The position numbers were made by a program, and so were the translations under genes. The notes under the pieces are model-generated. The model saw only the letters and a list, made by a program, of their open reading frames with translations. It made no database searches and was not told where the DNA came from. 64,000 nt of DNA from Lutraria lutraria (lineage: Eukaryota; Mollusca; Bivalvia; Venerida; Mactridae): the NCBI GenBank assembly GCA_964023205.1, contig OZ026833.1, positions 36,310,366 to 36,374,365 on the forward strand, given 5' to 3'. Positions 11,530 to 22,150 of the stretch are shown one piece after another. Within the stretch, counting starts at the first letter, position 1, and each line of letters starts with the position of its first letter.

Positions 11530-12165
11530 CACCAGGGCTCGAGGAAAAGGAAATGATCAAATTTTATTTGTGATTGAAATAGCATTGTTCCGGAATGATA
11601 AATAACCTTGTCGGTTTATTGGTTGCAATGAACATAAAGCTTAAAGCTAGACCACCCGGGGTTTAGACTACATACCGTCTGTTCACCGGTTTGAACCCTA
11701 GGCATGTCATACACTTTCCGTATGATTTAGTTGAGGACATTGTATACGTCTAAGACCATTCTCACCCGGATGACATCTTAAGATGATTGTCTTCTGGTAT
11801 ATACTAGTAATTAAAATTCTATTGGAAACAGGCTTTAAGCCTGCAACGGACTATGGCTTCGTTTCCTCAGTATTTTCTTAAGTAAGATTCTTAGATACTT
11901 ACAAAAAGCCCACCTCCCTACCCATTGGTATTCGTTTTTGTCGCGTAACCGAATACCAGCATTTAAGGAATGGTCTTATATGTTTCAATTTAAAAGCCAG
12001 GACAGGTGCGAATAAATGATTCACTTGCCCGAAGCCAGAAAACATGATGTAAATCAGTACAACATAACAGACACGTAGACCAATGTTGTAGAAGAGTAAT
12101 GACAACGCCATCTTATACTCGTCATATTATAACAATAACAGCTCTCGGCATTGCTTCGTTCTTTT
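11530..12165 (-). repeat. Inverted duplicate of 49420-50955
   Basis: The reverse complement of this stretch is found at 49420-50955, including the signal-peptide exon and the flanking text down to the CTCGAG near 50955. The 49-50 kb copy is longer because it has about 205 extra bases at 49588-49793 and a 716-bp MITE at 49950-50665. The matching empty TTAA of this copy is at 11835-11838. Confidence 0.8.
11903..12111 (-). CDS. Putative first exon with signal peptide
   Basis: The minus strand starts ATGGCGTTGTCATTACTC and encodes MALSLLFYNIGLRVCYVVLI followed by YIMFSGFGQVNHLF. This is a hydrophobic N-terminus consistent with a signal peptide. A GTAAGTATCT donor follows at 11902. It lies just upstream (minus strand) of the LDLa exons at 11525 and 10862 and could be their first exon. 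However, with this donor the exon ends in phase 2, which does not match the phase 1 acceptors, so either another donor or an undetected exon is needed. The near-identical start at 49471 supports it being a real coding start. Confidence 0.5.
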
Positions 12166-13892
12166 TGTTGTTAAATTAACAAAATATCTAACTCATATAT
12201 AGTGCAACGTGTAGGCAACTCAACACGTTAACAGAAAAATATACTTTTACTACATTAAAAGGTATTTTAAACTCGCTATTTATGTTGTTTGTTCAATCGA
12301 AAGGAATGCGTAAAAGAGCAGTATCTCCTGGAACCACGCCACAGCAGTCAAAATGTCGTATTTTGTGTGTATGTAGCTTACATCCAGTCCATGCCTTTTG
12401 TATTGCATTAAAGGTCAGTAGGATCAAGGTCACTGTCACTAAATATTGAAATCAGTTTCCGGTCAATTACTTAAGTTTGGAATGACTAATCTTGACTGAA
12501 CTGGGTGTTTAGCGACCTTGCATGAAAGGTAGAATAGCATTTCAATCAGTTTGGTCTGAATATTTATCTTCAACACGGGAATGTGGTAATTTTTTTGTTA
12601 AAAGTAAGTCACATGTTTGAATTGTAGAAAACTTTGTGAACATATCAGAGGTCACAGTATAATTATATTGATCCAACCTTTAGCAAATTTTATCACACTG
12701 TTTATTTAGTATATACAATCTAGTTCAAATTCATTACTGGCTAATGTAAGGTCTGAAGTCCAAATCAAAGTCAAAGCTTTTTCGCTCTGTACATGTCACG
12801 TTATAAACCCTATGATTGCTCCTTATGCAAAAATACTGCGCTTGAACTAAATATGTTTGTTGCTTTGCAGCAAAATTAGTCTTGTTTTGTTTCTGACTTG
12901 AATATTGAGACAATTACTAGATCGTTCTTTGTCATAAGTCCTTTTTGTTGTTGTTCTGTTGATTGCAGCTATTAAAAATGACATTGAAAGTATTATACAT
13001 ATTGTAACTGTTGTATAAATATGTATATAATTATGTTGCTGTACATAATGTGTGTATGTAATGTTATTGTTCGATTATACATGTTAATTTCTAGTACTCA
13101 ATCATAATGATACTTCGGTCAATTACGTAGCTTCTCTCAAATTGTATTAAATGTTTTGTTTTGTATGTAGGTGTATGTATTTGAGTATAGCGAGTTTATT
13201 ATACATATATGTTGAAAATATGTTGTAAATATGTAATCCCTATGGGCCAATTGACTTAATGGATTGGTAAATAAATTATCTAACGATATCCGCTTGTGTA
13301 ACGTTCCTACGATAAAGTGTGTGTTGGTACCGAAATAATGTTGTCAAATATGACAGTTGTATATTGTTTGTATTTCTGTTGCTTTTTATCATTAACGTAT
13401 TAAGGTTTAATACCGCAGTAAGTTTGCATTTATCTTTTGTAAGTCCATTTATTTATTCTCACAGTCCGTTCAAGAGTTAAACGTCTTATATTCACTATGC
13501 TGTCTATCATAGTTGGTAGCTGAGACATTATGTTGCTATATTTACGTGTAAACGTATGCTTTGCTATGAAACAACTAATTGCTTTTTAACTTACTTATGG
13601 TCGTTTTTATTGTTTAGCTAATCGCGATAATACGATATGTACGTGATGTGTATTAAACAAGTTCTGGATCACATTTTAGAATTTGATTTATATTTGAATC
13701 CTATTCAATACACTGATTAAGGTCGACACGTACAATTTACCTGACTATAAACCTTTCTATTTCAGACATAGCGACATCAAAGTATCGACTTTGTTTTACC
13801 TATAGGACACTGTATATTTTTTACATGTTTAGCAACAATTAAACGACAATTTGTTTAAAGATTTTATTCACTGCATCGACAGGTGAATCGAC
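12166..13892. other. No recognisable feature
   Basis: AT-rich sequence. A few AATAAA-like motifs (for example near 13270) are present, but no coding exon could be supported. Confidence 0.5.
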
Positions 13893-14020
13893 TTGTCTTA
13901 TTCCAAAATGTCACATTCACTTAACGCTTCGAGCATTCTAGGCACGCATTCCTCAAACGAATCTCCTAATACTCTGGGACGATCTTCATCTACACACATA
14001 CACTGTGCTAATTTACGTTT

Positions 14021-14340
14021 AGATTTACAGCCTGAAATAATAAAGGAACATATTTCGTCAATACCAAAACGGTACGAACAGAGACCACTGGGCTGTACAG
14101 CTCATTACAATGAGCAACAAGAAAATTGTATACATACACCTTTGCATCAAGTTAATTCAGATTACAAAAGAATCTAGAGTCTAGATTTACAGCCTGAAAT
14201 GGAAAAGGGAATATGAATCCTAATTACAAAACGTTACGGACGTTTGATTCGGAGACTATTTGGCTATACGGTCCATTAGAATGAGGAACAGGAAATGGTA
14301 TATGCACATTTACATCAAATAATTGCAGATTACAGACGCC
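14021..14340. repeat. Two diverged tandem copies of a ~155-bp unit
   Basis: GATTTACAGCCTGAAAT at 14021 and 14181 starts two units that share AAAACG.TACG, GGCTGTAC/GGCTATAC, CATTACAATGAG/CATTAGAATGAG and ATCAA.TAATT/CAGATTACA blocks. The open frame crossing the first unit is not maintained in the second. Confidence 0.55.
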
Positions 14341-14900
14341 TCCCTCCCAAACAGTTGATCGTTTGCTTGATTTAATAAAGTCACGTACTTTTAGCAACAG
14401 ATGACCTTTTATTTTACTAGGCTCGAGATGGAACATGATCTTTTCATCACATTCTTACTCTGTCTATGATCAGTGCAATACTTACTGCTGCGTTCAAGAG
14501 TCAGTTTGTTCAGCGAGGTTTGCCTTAGTGCTTCAGATTTTATTGCTAGAAATCTCGAAACAAGTATTGTTTATTTTTAGTATGATCCGGTATTTGATAG
14601 AAACTTACATCAGCAAATAATATTATACGTGTATATTATTAGCCTAATTCATTGCTGACGAATGGAAATACTTTTCTTGTTTGATCAAAGTGTGGTATAT
14701 CATGAATATGTCAAATTATATATAAAATAAAAAAATATATATCAAAATTCTTAACAAAGATACAGAAAATGCGATGTACGTCTGGACTAAGATTGTACAA
14801 GTTATATCACTAAATTAAATTGTTTAAGTGGCTTTTCCACAAGATGCTTATTGGAATCAAGCCATGGCACCAATGGATTTCAAAACGTTTTAATACTTAC

Positions 14901-14945
14901 CTCGTATGTCTTTCGGGATACCAATAATATCAGCCAGAGTGGTGT
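14901..14945 (-). CDS. 45-bp micro-exon of the LDLa gene (phase 1-1)
   Basis: The minus strand has an excellent acceptor (TATATTTTACAG) and a consensus donor (GTAAGT) enclosing 45 bases that code TTLADIIGIPKDIR in the frame set by phase 1. It has no cysteines and probably forms a linker. It was identified from splice signals and phase agreement only. Confidence 0.55.
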
Positions 14946-15740
14946 CTGTAAAATATAACTTATTCAATAACATGAAATAATTACTTGCGATAATGTATTA
15001 ATTATACATATAATTTAAACTTATTTATTTTACATCGATCGTAGAGCAAGTTCTTCCAACTTAAATTAACTACTCTCGATGACTGCTTGCTGGATTTTGA
15101 CCGGTACTTGCGCCGAAAGAAGGAATTGTGAAGGTTACGGTCAAATTTTACAAGTGCCCCTCCCTTAATTATACATTTAAGGTAGTATGCTACATTTCCT
15201 TTACGTCATAGGTCAAAACCCGAATTTCTCCGATTGTTCTGAAATTTTACACAATGTTCTTCGATTTTTGTTCGTTTTACTTTTTCTGCTTTCCGACCCG
15301 TTTCCTAGCAACGCCACGATGAATGTCAGAGGTGTAAAATCGACGTTTTACATGCATAATTGGTTCAAACATAACGCTATTGTAATTTCAGATACACCAT
15401 CTTCAAGCTCTCTGCAGAAAAAGCTCATATAAGTTTTATTTGGTGTATTCCAGTCATTGGTTTCCTGGCGGAACGTTAAGCACTAAAAATACGTCCGTTT
15501 TTTTAACCCGAAATTTTGACCCCAAACTATATTTCAGTGTACTTTTGGTAAACGGAAGTAGATTCAATCAACTTATGAATCACATGTTTATTTTGTGGAC
15601 ATGTTAACAAGCAATTATAAAATGCAAAGATAATATGTCATCGCGCATTATTTTTCACAAAATTGCGATGTAGTATATACATCAAATGTATTTAGAATTA
15701 TTTATGTGAAAAGTGTACAATAACAGTAAACGCTAGATAC

Positions 15741-15884
15741 CTCCTGCACAAGGCATTAATAAATAGCCCACTTGCCGACGTCTTCTGCGAACCTCACAAC
15801 CTTGATTAGGAGTGTTAAAACGACAGAAACCATCGTAAAAACAATTAGATAGGCGTACCATATCACATGGTATGTCCTGCTGCT
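15741..15884 (-). CDS. Cysteine-rich exon of the LDLa gene (phase 1-1)
   Basis: 144 bases lie between acceptor TTTACAG and donor GTATCT. They translate to QQDIPCDMVRLSNCFYDGFC followed by a RFNTPNQGCEV block, a run of basic residues (RRRRR) and LLMPCAGG. Five cysteines are spaced unlike a standard LDLa, so this is a different small disulfide module. The basic run may be a furin-type cleavage site (inference). Both borders are phase 1. Confidence 0.65.
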
Positions 15885-16214
15885 CTGTAAATGTAATATT
15901 AGGTAATAAGAAATGGTTCGTAACGAAATACGCCATCGATACATATACGCCATTCTGTTCATGTAACTAGCTGCACTGTATATTTCATCGATATTGAGTT
16001 TGCGAGTACGAGAGATGTTCATCCGGATTGATTTCTCTAAATGTTAGATATAAATCTTCCACTTCTAACTTAACTAAATTTGTGGAGAATTTCATTAGTA
16101 CTGTCAACTGATCGTCATGAATAACAAAGGATTATCAAGAGTATAAATGCAGCTACAGATACATGTAGGTCCTAGTATGCATATTCTAAATAAGTAGCCA
16201 AACGGACTTTCCAC

Positions 16215-16334
16215 CTGGACACTCCACGCAAGACTGTTCATCCTCCCCATGGTCACATTCTGGTTTTCCATCGCAGAATTTTGCACACTTCCCACTTTCT
16301 GGACATATCGTTTCGCCAGTGTCACATTTCGGTA
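16215..16334 (-). CDS. LDL-receptor class A exon (phase 1-1)
   Basis: A duplicate of the exon at 10743-10862, with the same length (120 bases), acceptor ATTCCAG, donor GTGGAA and phases. It codes for CDTGETICPESGKCAKFCDG, then KPECDHGEDEQSC and a CVEC tail. All six LDLa cysteines and the DGxxEC...GEDE calcium ligands are intact. Confidence 0.8.
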
Positions 16335-16883
16335 CTGGAATTTAATTGTTATTAATAATTACTTATTAAACATTTTAAGAGCGAGGTAGTATAATGTGAA
16401 TTGAATTGATATTGCCTTTAAGAAAATAATTATTAAAATTAAACTTAAAAGCAAATCCAGGCCGGAATATTTTCTTTTAATTTTCATTGAACGTGGTAAA
16501 ATTATATATATTTTTTATGTGTTTATGCAATTCAATTGCATTGATCTTAATTATTACTTAAGTAAATAATATTATGTAGTTACAGTTTATTTCTGATGTT
16601 CCAATAATGCTTTGTAAGTTACTTCGATGTCTTTGCAAGACTATCTTTAAACTATAGAGGCCAATTTAATTATAACAAATATTTAATGGCCTTTCGGTTC
16701 AGTGAGATTTTTAACAATACTAGTAATGAGTGTAGATCTGAGCAGAATGTCTAATACACACGCACATTCATTTCCCAATAATATCAAATGGGGACAGTTT
16801 GTATTTCTTCCTCAGTGTCGCAAGTAACAAGTGCTGAAAGACGCATATATTCAGAACTAAATCAAAGCACGATATCTACGTAC

Positions 16884-16999
16884 AGCAATCTTTCTCGTCC
16901 TTTCCAGATTGACATTCCTTCATACCGTCACATAGACCGGCACACTTTCCTTTCCATCCGAACAAAGTACTTGATGTTCATCACATGGAAATGTGTCGC
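16884..16999 (-). pseudogene. Frameshifted LDLa exon (5-bp duplication)
   Basis: A duplicate of the 11415-11525 exon with the same splice borders, but TTTCC is duplicated on the plus strand (CACTTTCCTTTCCATCCG against CACTTTCCATCCG). This makes the exon 116 rather than 111 bases. The frame is lost after SDGK, destroying four of the six cysteines. Inclusion would also shift every downstream exon, so this exon must be skipped or the gene copy is dead. Confidence 0.75.
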
Positions 17000-17005
17000 C
17001 TTAAA

Positions 17006-19039
17006 ACAAAGTGCAGAGTCAAAAGCATGAAATTCTGCAAGATTCACAAAATAATGGTAAATCGTCTACCGAACTCAGGCACTTCAAGTAATGTACCTAC
17101 ATGTACAAACCATTATATCCAAATGTTGTAAGTAAATCTATGCTTTCGCACTATAATCTGTGACAACAAGTCATCATAATTGTCCTCGTGTATGTATAAA
17201 ACCTACAGCATTTCGATTAACTGTCTTCAACCGTTGGACTTAATGTAACGGGCCTGGTGGTATCATGTTTCACCAATTATAGTTGTAAAAAATAAATAAA
17301 CCCACTGTATAAAGTCAATTGTAAGTTATTTGAAACAAATATTACATTTGGTTGGTCTTCAATAAACCAATATCGCACGTAATTTACAATTTTTTGAACA
17401 ATGACTACTCTGTATATAGTAATATACTACAACAAATAGCCTTAATATTATTATAAATGTATAATGCAGGGAACCATGCCTCAGATTTTGGATAGCGTCC
17501 TCCGTTCGTTAGATACTTGACTTTGTAGAAGTTCCGTACCCATAACCCGGCTTTTTATTACGTAATACGCCATAGATAAAAAGTGAAAACAAGTACAGCA
17601 GCTTTAATGTTTTACTTAATATACATGTCTGTTCATAACAGTCGGATGTGGTTGATATGACTGCTTGTCGATATCTTCGTTTGTCTAAATATGCTCTTCA
17701 CATAAAGCATAATTTCGTTGTGGGGAAACAGGATCCAGCCAAATTATAATCATCAAGAACACCGCCATTCACTTGTTTAACTAAATGTTTATTGATTAAT
17801 AATGTTAACAAAAATGATTGACTCCATCGTTATAAATATCCAGAGACATTACAACAATTAATATCCTTAAAATCAAGCAAAACTGAATAAGCTAATAATA
17901 TCCATCACTGTTCGTAAGTCTCAGTGGGAATTGTTCAAATAAATTATTATTATTATAAATATTATTAAGATAAAGCGAGCTCCGGAAAATACGTCTTGTT
18001 ACTTGCGATCAAAAACCCGGACTGCCTCAAGGAAATTTTGGAAACAGGCCTCTGGGCGAAATATTACCCACAATACTTGTAATTTTCCATGACGTATACC
18101 TGCCTGTCGACTAATCTACCTGACGGTATTACCAAAAGGGTCGAAAGATCAGGACCTACCAACATTACTTAGACCTGTTTACTACTTGTTTATACATGAT
18201 TTGTAACTTGAGCTATGGTTACCTATACGTGAACCGGAGGAATATTCTCAGCCAAAAACTCAGGTACACAAGTATCAAAATTCTTAGGCACGGTTCCCTG
18301 ACATTTCCGCTACAAAATACCGTCATCAAATAAAACGGTAATGTTAATTCGAAAATGACACCTACTGTGTTTTTTGAAAGCTGAGCAATTAACGATTAAA
18401 GTGTCGGATCATTATCGTCTCATGAAATCAACGAATTTGACGCATCACATTCAATTTTGATAGCCAATCAAATCGCAAATGTTTACGATTCAATGAACGA
18501 ACCCACGCCAATGTTTGATGTCTAGTAAGATATTTCATAACACATTATTGTCATTAACGAATTAATAGTATTTTATCGTACCAATACAATGCACATTGCG
18601 TTAGAGATAGTTAACGCTGATAAGGAAATGTCGAAAAAGGGGTACAGTACTTATCGCAATAAAACACCATTTTTGTGCGTTCGGTTAGAAGTTGTTGTTG
18701 CTTGGTATTAAAGTATGATATTTAATCATTGTAAATAACTTAAAATATTAATTTACGTTCTTTAGCGATTTAGCCAATCCCGTTACGTTAATCAGATGAT
18801 AAACCACATTGAATCTCTACCGCGCATTTCAGAGCCTCGATCAAACCGTGAAAGCTGATTGTACATTGATAACCAACTGTCTTTAACCTTTAGAAACAGG
18901 TTTCCCATGTGCGATAGCAATATATTCAAGATGAAAATATAAAGCCATGATAGCACACTATAAGAAGGTCATAATGATAAGAATGTGGAATAAAGAATTT
19001 ATGAAATAAAGGAAACGAGGAATGAAACTTGCAACTTAC
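17006..19039. other. Intron or intergenic, no recognisable feature
   Basis: No exon with matching splice borders and no repeat family was recognised. The region lies between LDLa exons on the minus strand and is probably intronic. Confidence 0.45.
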
Positions 19040-19153
19040 ATTGTTTTTCATCAGCAGCGTATTTGCATTCCGGCAGTCCGTCACAAGTCGTTGCACATCG
19101 CCCGTCGTCAGCACACCGTACTTGATTCGATTCACAGATCTCATGCCTATTGT
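19040..19153 (-). CDS. LDL-receptor class A exon (phase 1-1)
   Basis: 114 bases lie between acceptor TTTTATCAG and donor GTAAGT on the minus strand. The translation is NRHEICESNQVRCADDGRCA then TTCDGLPECKYAADEKQC, an LDLa module with six cysteines and an AADEKQ acidic end. The phases agree with all other exons of the series. Confidence 0.8.
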
Positions 19154-19341
19154 CTGATAAAATATTAATAATCCTATTATTACAAGTGAATCGTCATTAC
19201 AGCGAATGTTTAGCAAGAGCTACAGTTACAATTAAGACAAAAGTAAATTTTATCTTTTGTAGAGGTGTCAAAATTGTTTTGCTAGTTATGCGTGCGAAGC
19301 AATACATGAGTCATGACTTATATCATTGACTTAAAGCATAC

Positions 19342-19482
19342 CACAGCGTCCATTTTCATCGTCTCCAAAAGGACATTGTTTAATTCCATCACACACCTTG
19401 TCTTTTGATAAGCATGTTACATGGTCACCAATGAATGCCGGATTCTTCCTGCACGGATAGCCCTTATTGTCATAACAACTCA
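19342..19482 (-). CDS. LDL-receptor class A exon (phase 1-1), most upstream detected
   Basis: 141 bases lie between acceptor TTTCTTTCATGAG and donor GTATGC. The translation is SCYDNKGYPCRKNPAFIGDH then VTCLSKDKVCDGIKQCPFGD and DENGRC, an LDLa module with an unusually long loop between the second and third cysteines. It is the first exon of the series on the minus strand that I can detect. The true 5' end and promoter were not found. Confidence 0.75.
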
Positions 19483-19996
19483 CTCATGAAAGAAATTGTA
19501 GAATTACTTTAAATGTTTCATATTGAAATAAATGATATGATAATTATTGATTTGATAATTTTATCCGATAAAAGTCTGAAAACATGAACAGGCAAACGAA
19601 TTAGTGAAAATCAATACAAAATGAACATCACACTATCATACCATACACATCTATTTATACATACATATTTCATATAGGTACACGTTGATACTAGGAGCAC
19701 CAACTTTAACGAATCCATCAGGACAATGCGAGCTTTATATGGCTGTAAGACCTTGTGATGATCTGCATAACTTTCGACACTTTTGTGACACAAACCAATA
19801 ATAAAAATGTAGGCTATCTGAAATCAAGGAATTAATTAAATCAGTTCAAATCTTGTAAAATAGCACGTGATAGTACGTTTTTATATACACATAAGAACCT
19901 GAACACCTGTACTCATAAAGTAAGTTCATTCCCATTGTACATTCGAAGAACATCTGTTTTAAATGCGTAAGAACATGTAATAAAACAGATACTGAC

Positions 19997-20681
19997 TTTG
20001 GCCAAAGCAAATGACTAGCGGACATAAATGCGGTTAATGTAGTTGCGTATTTGTTTTGTCTTATATTATGTACATGTATCAGTTTTAGATGTACGTAATT
20101 TGCATAAACAAGCAGAAACGTTACTGTAAAGAGCAACATGATGAACAAACGTTAGACAAATTGTTTCGGATCCAGTATGCTCACCAAGCCGTCATTTCAA
20201 TTCAATAAGAACATAATACTTTTCATTAGATGTTGCTCATTAAGGTTTACTACAAATGATAAGTATGAACCTTACTCTTGGTTTCCGTTTTTCAACTTAA
20301 AGACCTTTGCGAGGCTGCGTATTGGTTTTTTTTGACAAGCAGTAATATACGGTTATGATGAACTCGTTTTAAATTATGGAAAAACCTGTGTTTTCGCTTG
20401 GCCTTCATTATTTCAATGTTATGGATATAGTGAAATAGGGTTATGAATAAATTTTGTTAACACAATCGTTGTACAGTATAGCATTTCGTTATATATAGCT
20501 ATACACAGTGCCGAATGGAATGTAATGTACATAATGTCCTGTTTGGGCTGGAGATGTTGTTGAAAATCACTGTATTTATATCGGTGCCGCCGCCTCGTAC
20601 ATTTTATTACTACTATTAAAAGAAGAATATTTCAAAAATAGAAACTATTTGAGTCTAGTCCTTTAAACAGTCGCCTTTTTA
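19997..20681 (+). repeat. Segmental duplication copy B, left part
   Basis: This matches 2907-3258 of copy A up to the Polinton insertion point. A segment of about 340 bases at 20295-20636 has no counterpart in copy A: it interrupts TTTTCA and AATAGAAACTATTTG, which are adjacent at 3212 in copy A. Whether it is an insertion here or a deletion in copy A cannot be told. It has no open frame. Confidence 0.9.
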
Positions 20682-20687
20682 GGTGTT
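20682..20687 (+). other. Polinton target site duplication, left (GGTGTT)
   Basis: GGTGTT precedes the first base of the left terminal repeat and is repeated exactly at 37865-37870. Six-base duplications are the rule for Polinton/Maverick integrases. Confidence 0.93.
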
Positions 20688-20956
20688 AGTAGTAAACGGC
20701 GGTACCCTGGTACCATGGTCATATAGAATATAGAGGGGGTCGGTACCAGAAGTAAACAAAATTGTGACAAATTGGGACAAATTGGAAATCAATGTTGTAC
20801 CCCAAAATAGTATGAATTGAATTTTAGGAATGTTCTGGGTACTGTGTGTGTTTTGTTATTTGTACTGTATAGACTTAGACAATGAGAGAATTTTCTTTCG
20901 AAAAGACATGGTGGCCCTGAAAAGGGCCGTTGGTGGTCCTGAAAAGGACCGTTGGT
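20688..20956 (+). repeat. Polinton left terminal inverted repeat
   Basis: Base-by-base reading against the reverse complement of 37596-37864 shows no difference over 269 bases, from AGTAGTAAACGGCGGTACC to GGACCGTTGGT. It includes two nested GGTACC palindromes near the tip. The identity ends exactly at the inner edge of a pair of hairpins (20913-20956). Confidence 0.95.
20894..20956 (-). terminator. Histone-type 3' stem-loop doublet plus GAAAGA element (minus strand)
   Basis: Read in the direction of the gene ending at 20988, the RNA has ACCAACGG, hairpin GGTCCTTTTCAGGACC, ACCAAC, hairpin GGCCCTTTTCAGGGCC, ACCATG, and, 13 bases beyond the second stem, GAAAGA. A six-base-pair stem starting GG and closing U-A, a UUUC loop, an upstream CCAA and a downstream ACCA are the hallmarks of the metazoan histone mRNA stem-loop bound by SLBP. 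GAAAGA matches the purine-rich U7 snRNA target. Function is inferred. The stop codon lies about 38 bases upstream. Confidence 0.72.
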
Positions 20957-20987
20957 CGTGGTTTCTTCATAGCTGTTAGTCGGATCT

Positions 20988-21644
20988 TCATTTCTTTATT
21001 TCTTTACCATACTTGCCCCGAGGTTGTTTCTCAAGGTCATGTTTTCGTTTCTTCGTTTCTGTCATCTCCGGTTTCTTTTTGTCATGCTCCGGTTTCTTTT
21101 TCTCATGCTCATGTTTTCGTTTCTTTGAATCATACATAAACTGTACAGGTACAATCATTTCTTGTGGCTTAAACCGTACTTCTTGATTTTTCATGAGTCT
21201 GACCATCTCTTGCATGACTTGATTCATCTGTACCATTTCTTCCTTGATACCTTGTAGAACAGACAATCCCGTTGTAGGCTTTGTATCACCCGTTGTATTA
21301 GACTGTGTTTTCGCCATAGGGGGCTGTGTATTCGTCATAGTGGGTTGTACATCTACCATAGGCTGTGTATTCGTCATAGGGGGTTGTACATCTACCATGG
21401 GTTGTATCGGCTGTACATCTACCATGGGGGGCTGTACATCTACCATGGACTGTTGACTGTACTTAGGCAGGCTGTACAGTGGTTGACTGTATTGGCTGTA
21501 CTGTGGCTGACTATACTGTAGTTGACCGTACTTTGGCTGGTTGTACTTCGGCTGGTTGTAATGCATACCCGCATTCGGGTCTATCAACTCAGATGATTCT
21601 AGTGCTTCTCTCAATACATCGTATGGCATGTTGAAGGACTCCAT
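20988..21644 (-). CDS. Unrecognised Polinton protein with Gln/Pro/Tyr repeats and basic tail
   Basis: 218 residues from ATG at 21644. The frame is open to 21701, but an upstream TATAAAT at 21681-21687 lies in that extension and sits about 37 bases before this ATG, so I chose the internal start. Visible parts: a short N-terminal region (NMPYDVLREALESSEL), a YSQPxYSQ/YNQPKY low-complexity stretch, 9-12 residue repeats (MVDVQP, MTNTQP), a probable helical segment (LQGIKEEMVQMNQVMQEMVRLM), and a C-terminus dense in lysine (KKRKHEHEKKKPEH-type) that could bind nucleic acid or act as a nuclear localisation signal. No family is recognised. It could be spliced in frame to the upstream minus-strand gene (donor at 22165, acceptor at 21696). 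Confidence 0.65.
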   Translation of the reverse strand: MESFNMPYDVLREALESSELIDPNAGMHYNQPKYNQPKYGQLQYSQPQYSQYSQPLYSLPKYSQQSMVDVQPPMVDVQPIQPMVDVQPPMTNTQPMVDVQPTMTNTQPPMAKTQSNTTGDTKPTTGLSVLQGIKEEMVQMNQVMQEMVRLMKNQEVRFKPQEMIVPVQFMYDSKKRKHEHEKKKPEHDKKKPEMTETKKRKHDLEKQPRGKYGKEIKK

Positions 21645-21680
21645 GCTAGATAATGAAAAAATAGTGTCTGCGCCGGGGGT

Positions 21681-21687
21681 ATTTATA
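21681..21687 (-). promoter_or_regulatory. TATA box for the 21644 gene
   Basis: TATAAAT on the minus strand (AAGTATAAATACC), about 37 bases ahead of the ATG at 21644. This is the same spacing as for the PolB and 29584 genes of this element. Confidence 0.6.
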
Positions 21688-21720
21688 CTTTTTGCCTGCA
21701 CGCGCCAGTGTTCTATTAGG

Positions 21721-22150
21721 TCAAGGTTATTTTTGACACTTCAAGTTTTTTTTTAAATAAGTGTGACACTTCAAGTTTTTTTTAACAAGTGTTTGACACG
21801 TCAAGGTCAATTGTGACACTTCAAGGTTATATTGTAGATATACTTTGTACACATCATACAAGCACAGCACTTTGTAGAAAATACATCATACAATCACAGC
21901 ACTTTGTAGGAAATATCATACTTAATACAATCACAGCACTTATATTTGTGGGAAATACTTTGTACATCATACAATCACAGCACTTTGAATACTGCATACA
22001 TTTGTTGAAAATGATTGTACACATCATACTATCACTTATATTTGTTGAAAATACTTTGTACATCACACGTAATACTATCACAGCACTTTGCAGACATTTG
22101 TTGAAAATGATTGTACACATCATACTATCACTTATATTTGTAGGAAATGT
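21721..22150. repeat. Degenerate tandem-repeat array inside the Polinton left end
   Basis: TGACACTTCAAG-type units (four, 21734-21827) are followed by many diverged copies of a unit built from TACACATCATACAATCACAGCACTTTG and TTTGTTGGAAATGATTG-like text up to 22150. Frames open across it on both strands only because the repeat lacks stops. It could be a replication-associated or spacer region, or an intron between the two flanking minus-strand genes. No direct evidence favours one of these. Confidence 0.7.

Larger units (their letters stand above)
16136..17005 (-). repeat. Tandem duplicate of the two-exon LDLa block at 10660-11530
   Basis: The sequences share TATAAATGCAGCTACAGATACATGTAGGTCCTAGTATGC at the left and the two LDLa exons with their intron in the same order. 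Exon sequence is better kept than intron sequence, as expected for an older duplication with coding constraint. Confidence 0.75.

Noticed and set aside
15187..15432. Plus-strand open frame of 81 codons with a hydrophobic middle
   Set aside because: No start context, splice borders or homologous family recognised; it lies in a likely intron of the minus-strand LDLa gene.
20913..20956. Bacterial-type intrinsic terminator or simple palindromic junk
   Set aside because: There is no T tract and the host is eukaryotic. The fixed flanks, the sense orientation at four gene ends and the constant 13-base spacing to GAAAGA fit the histone 3' end pattern better.
21244..21456. Plus-strand Cys/Gly-rich open frame
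   Set aside because: Antisense to the VDVQP repeats of the 21644 gene.
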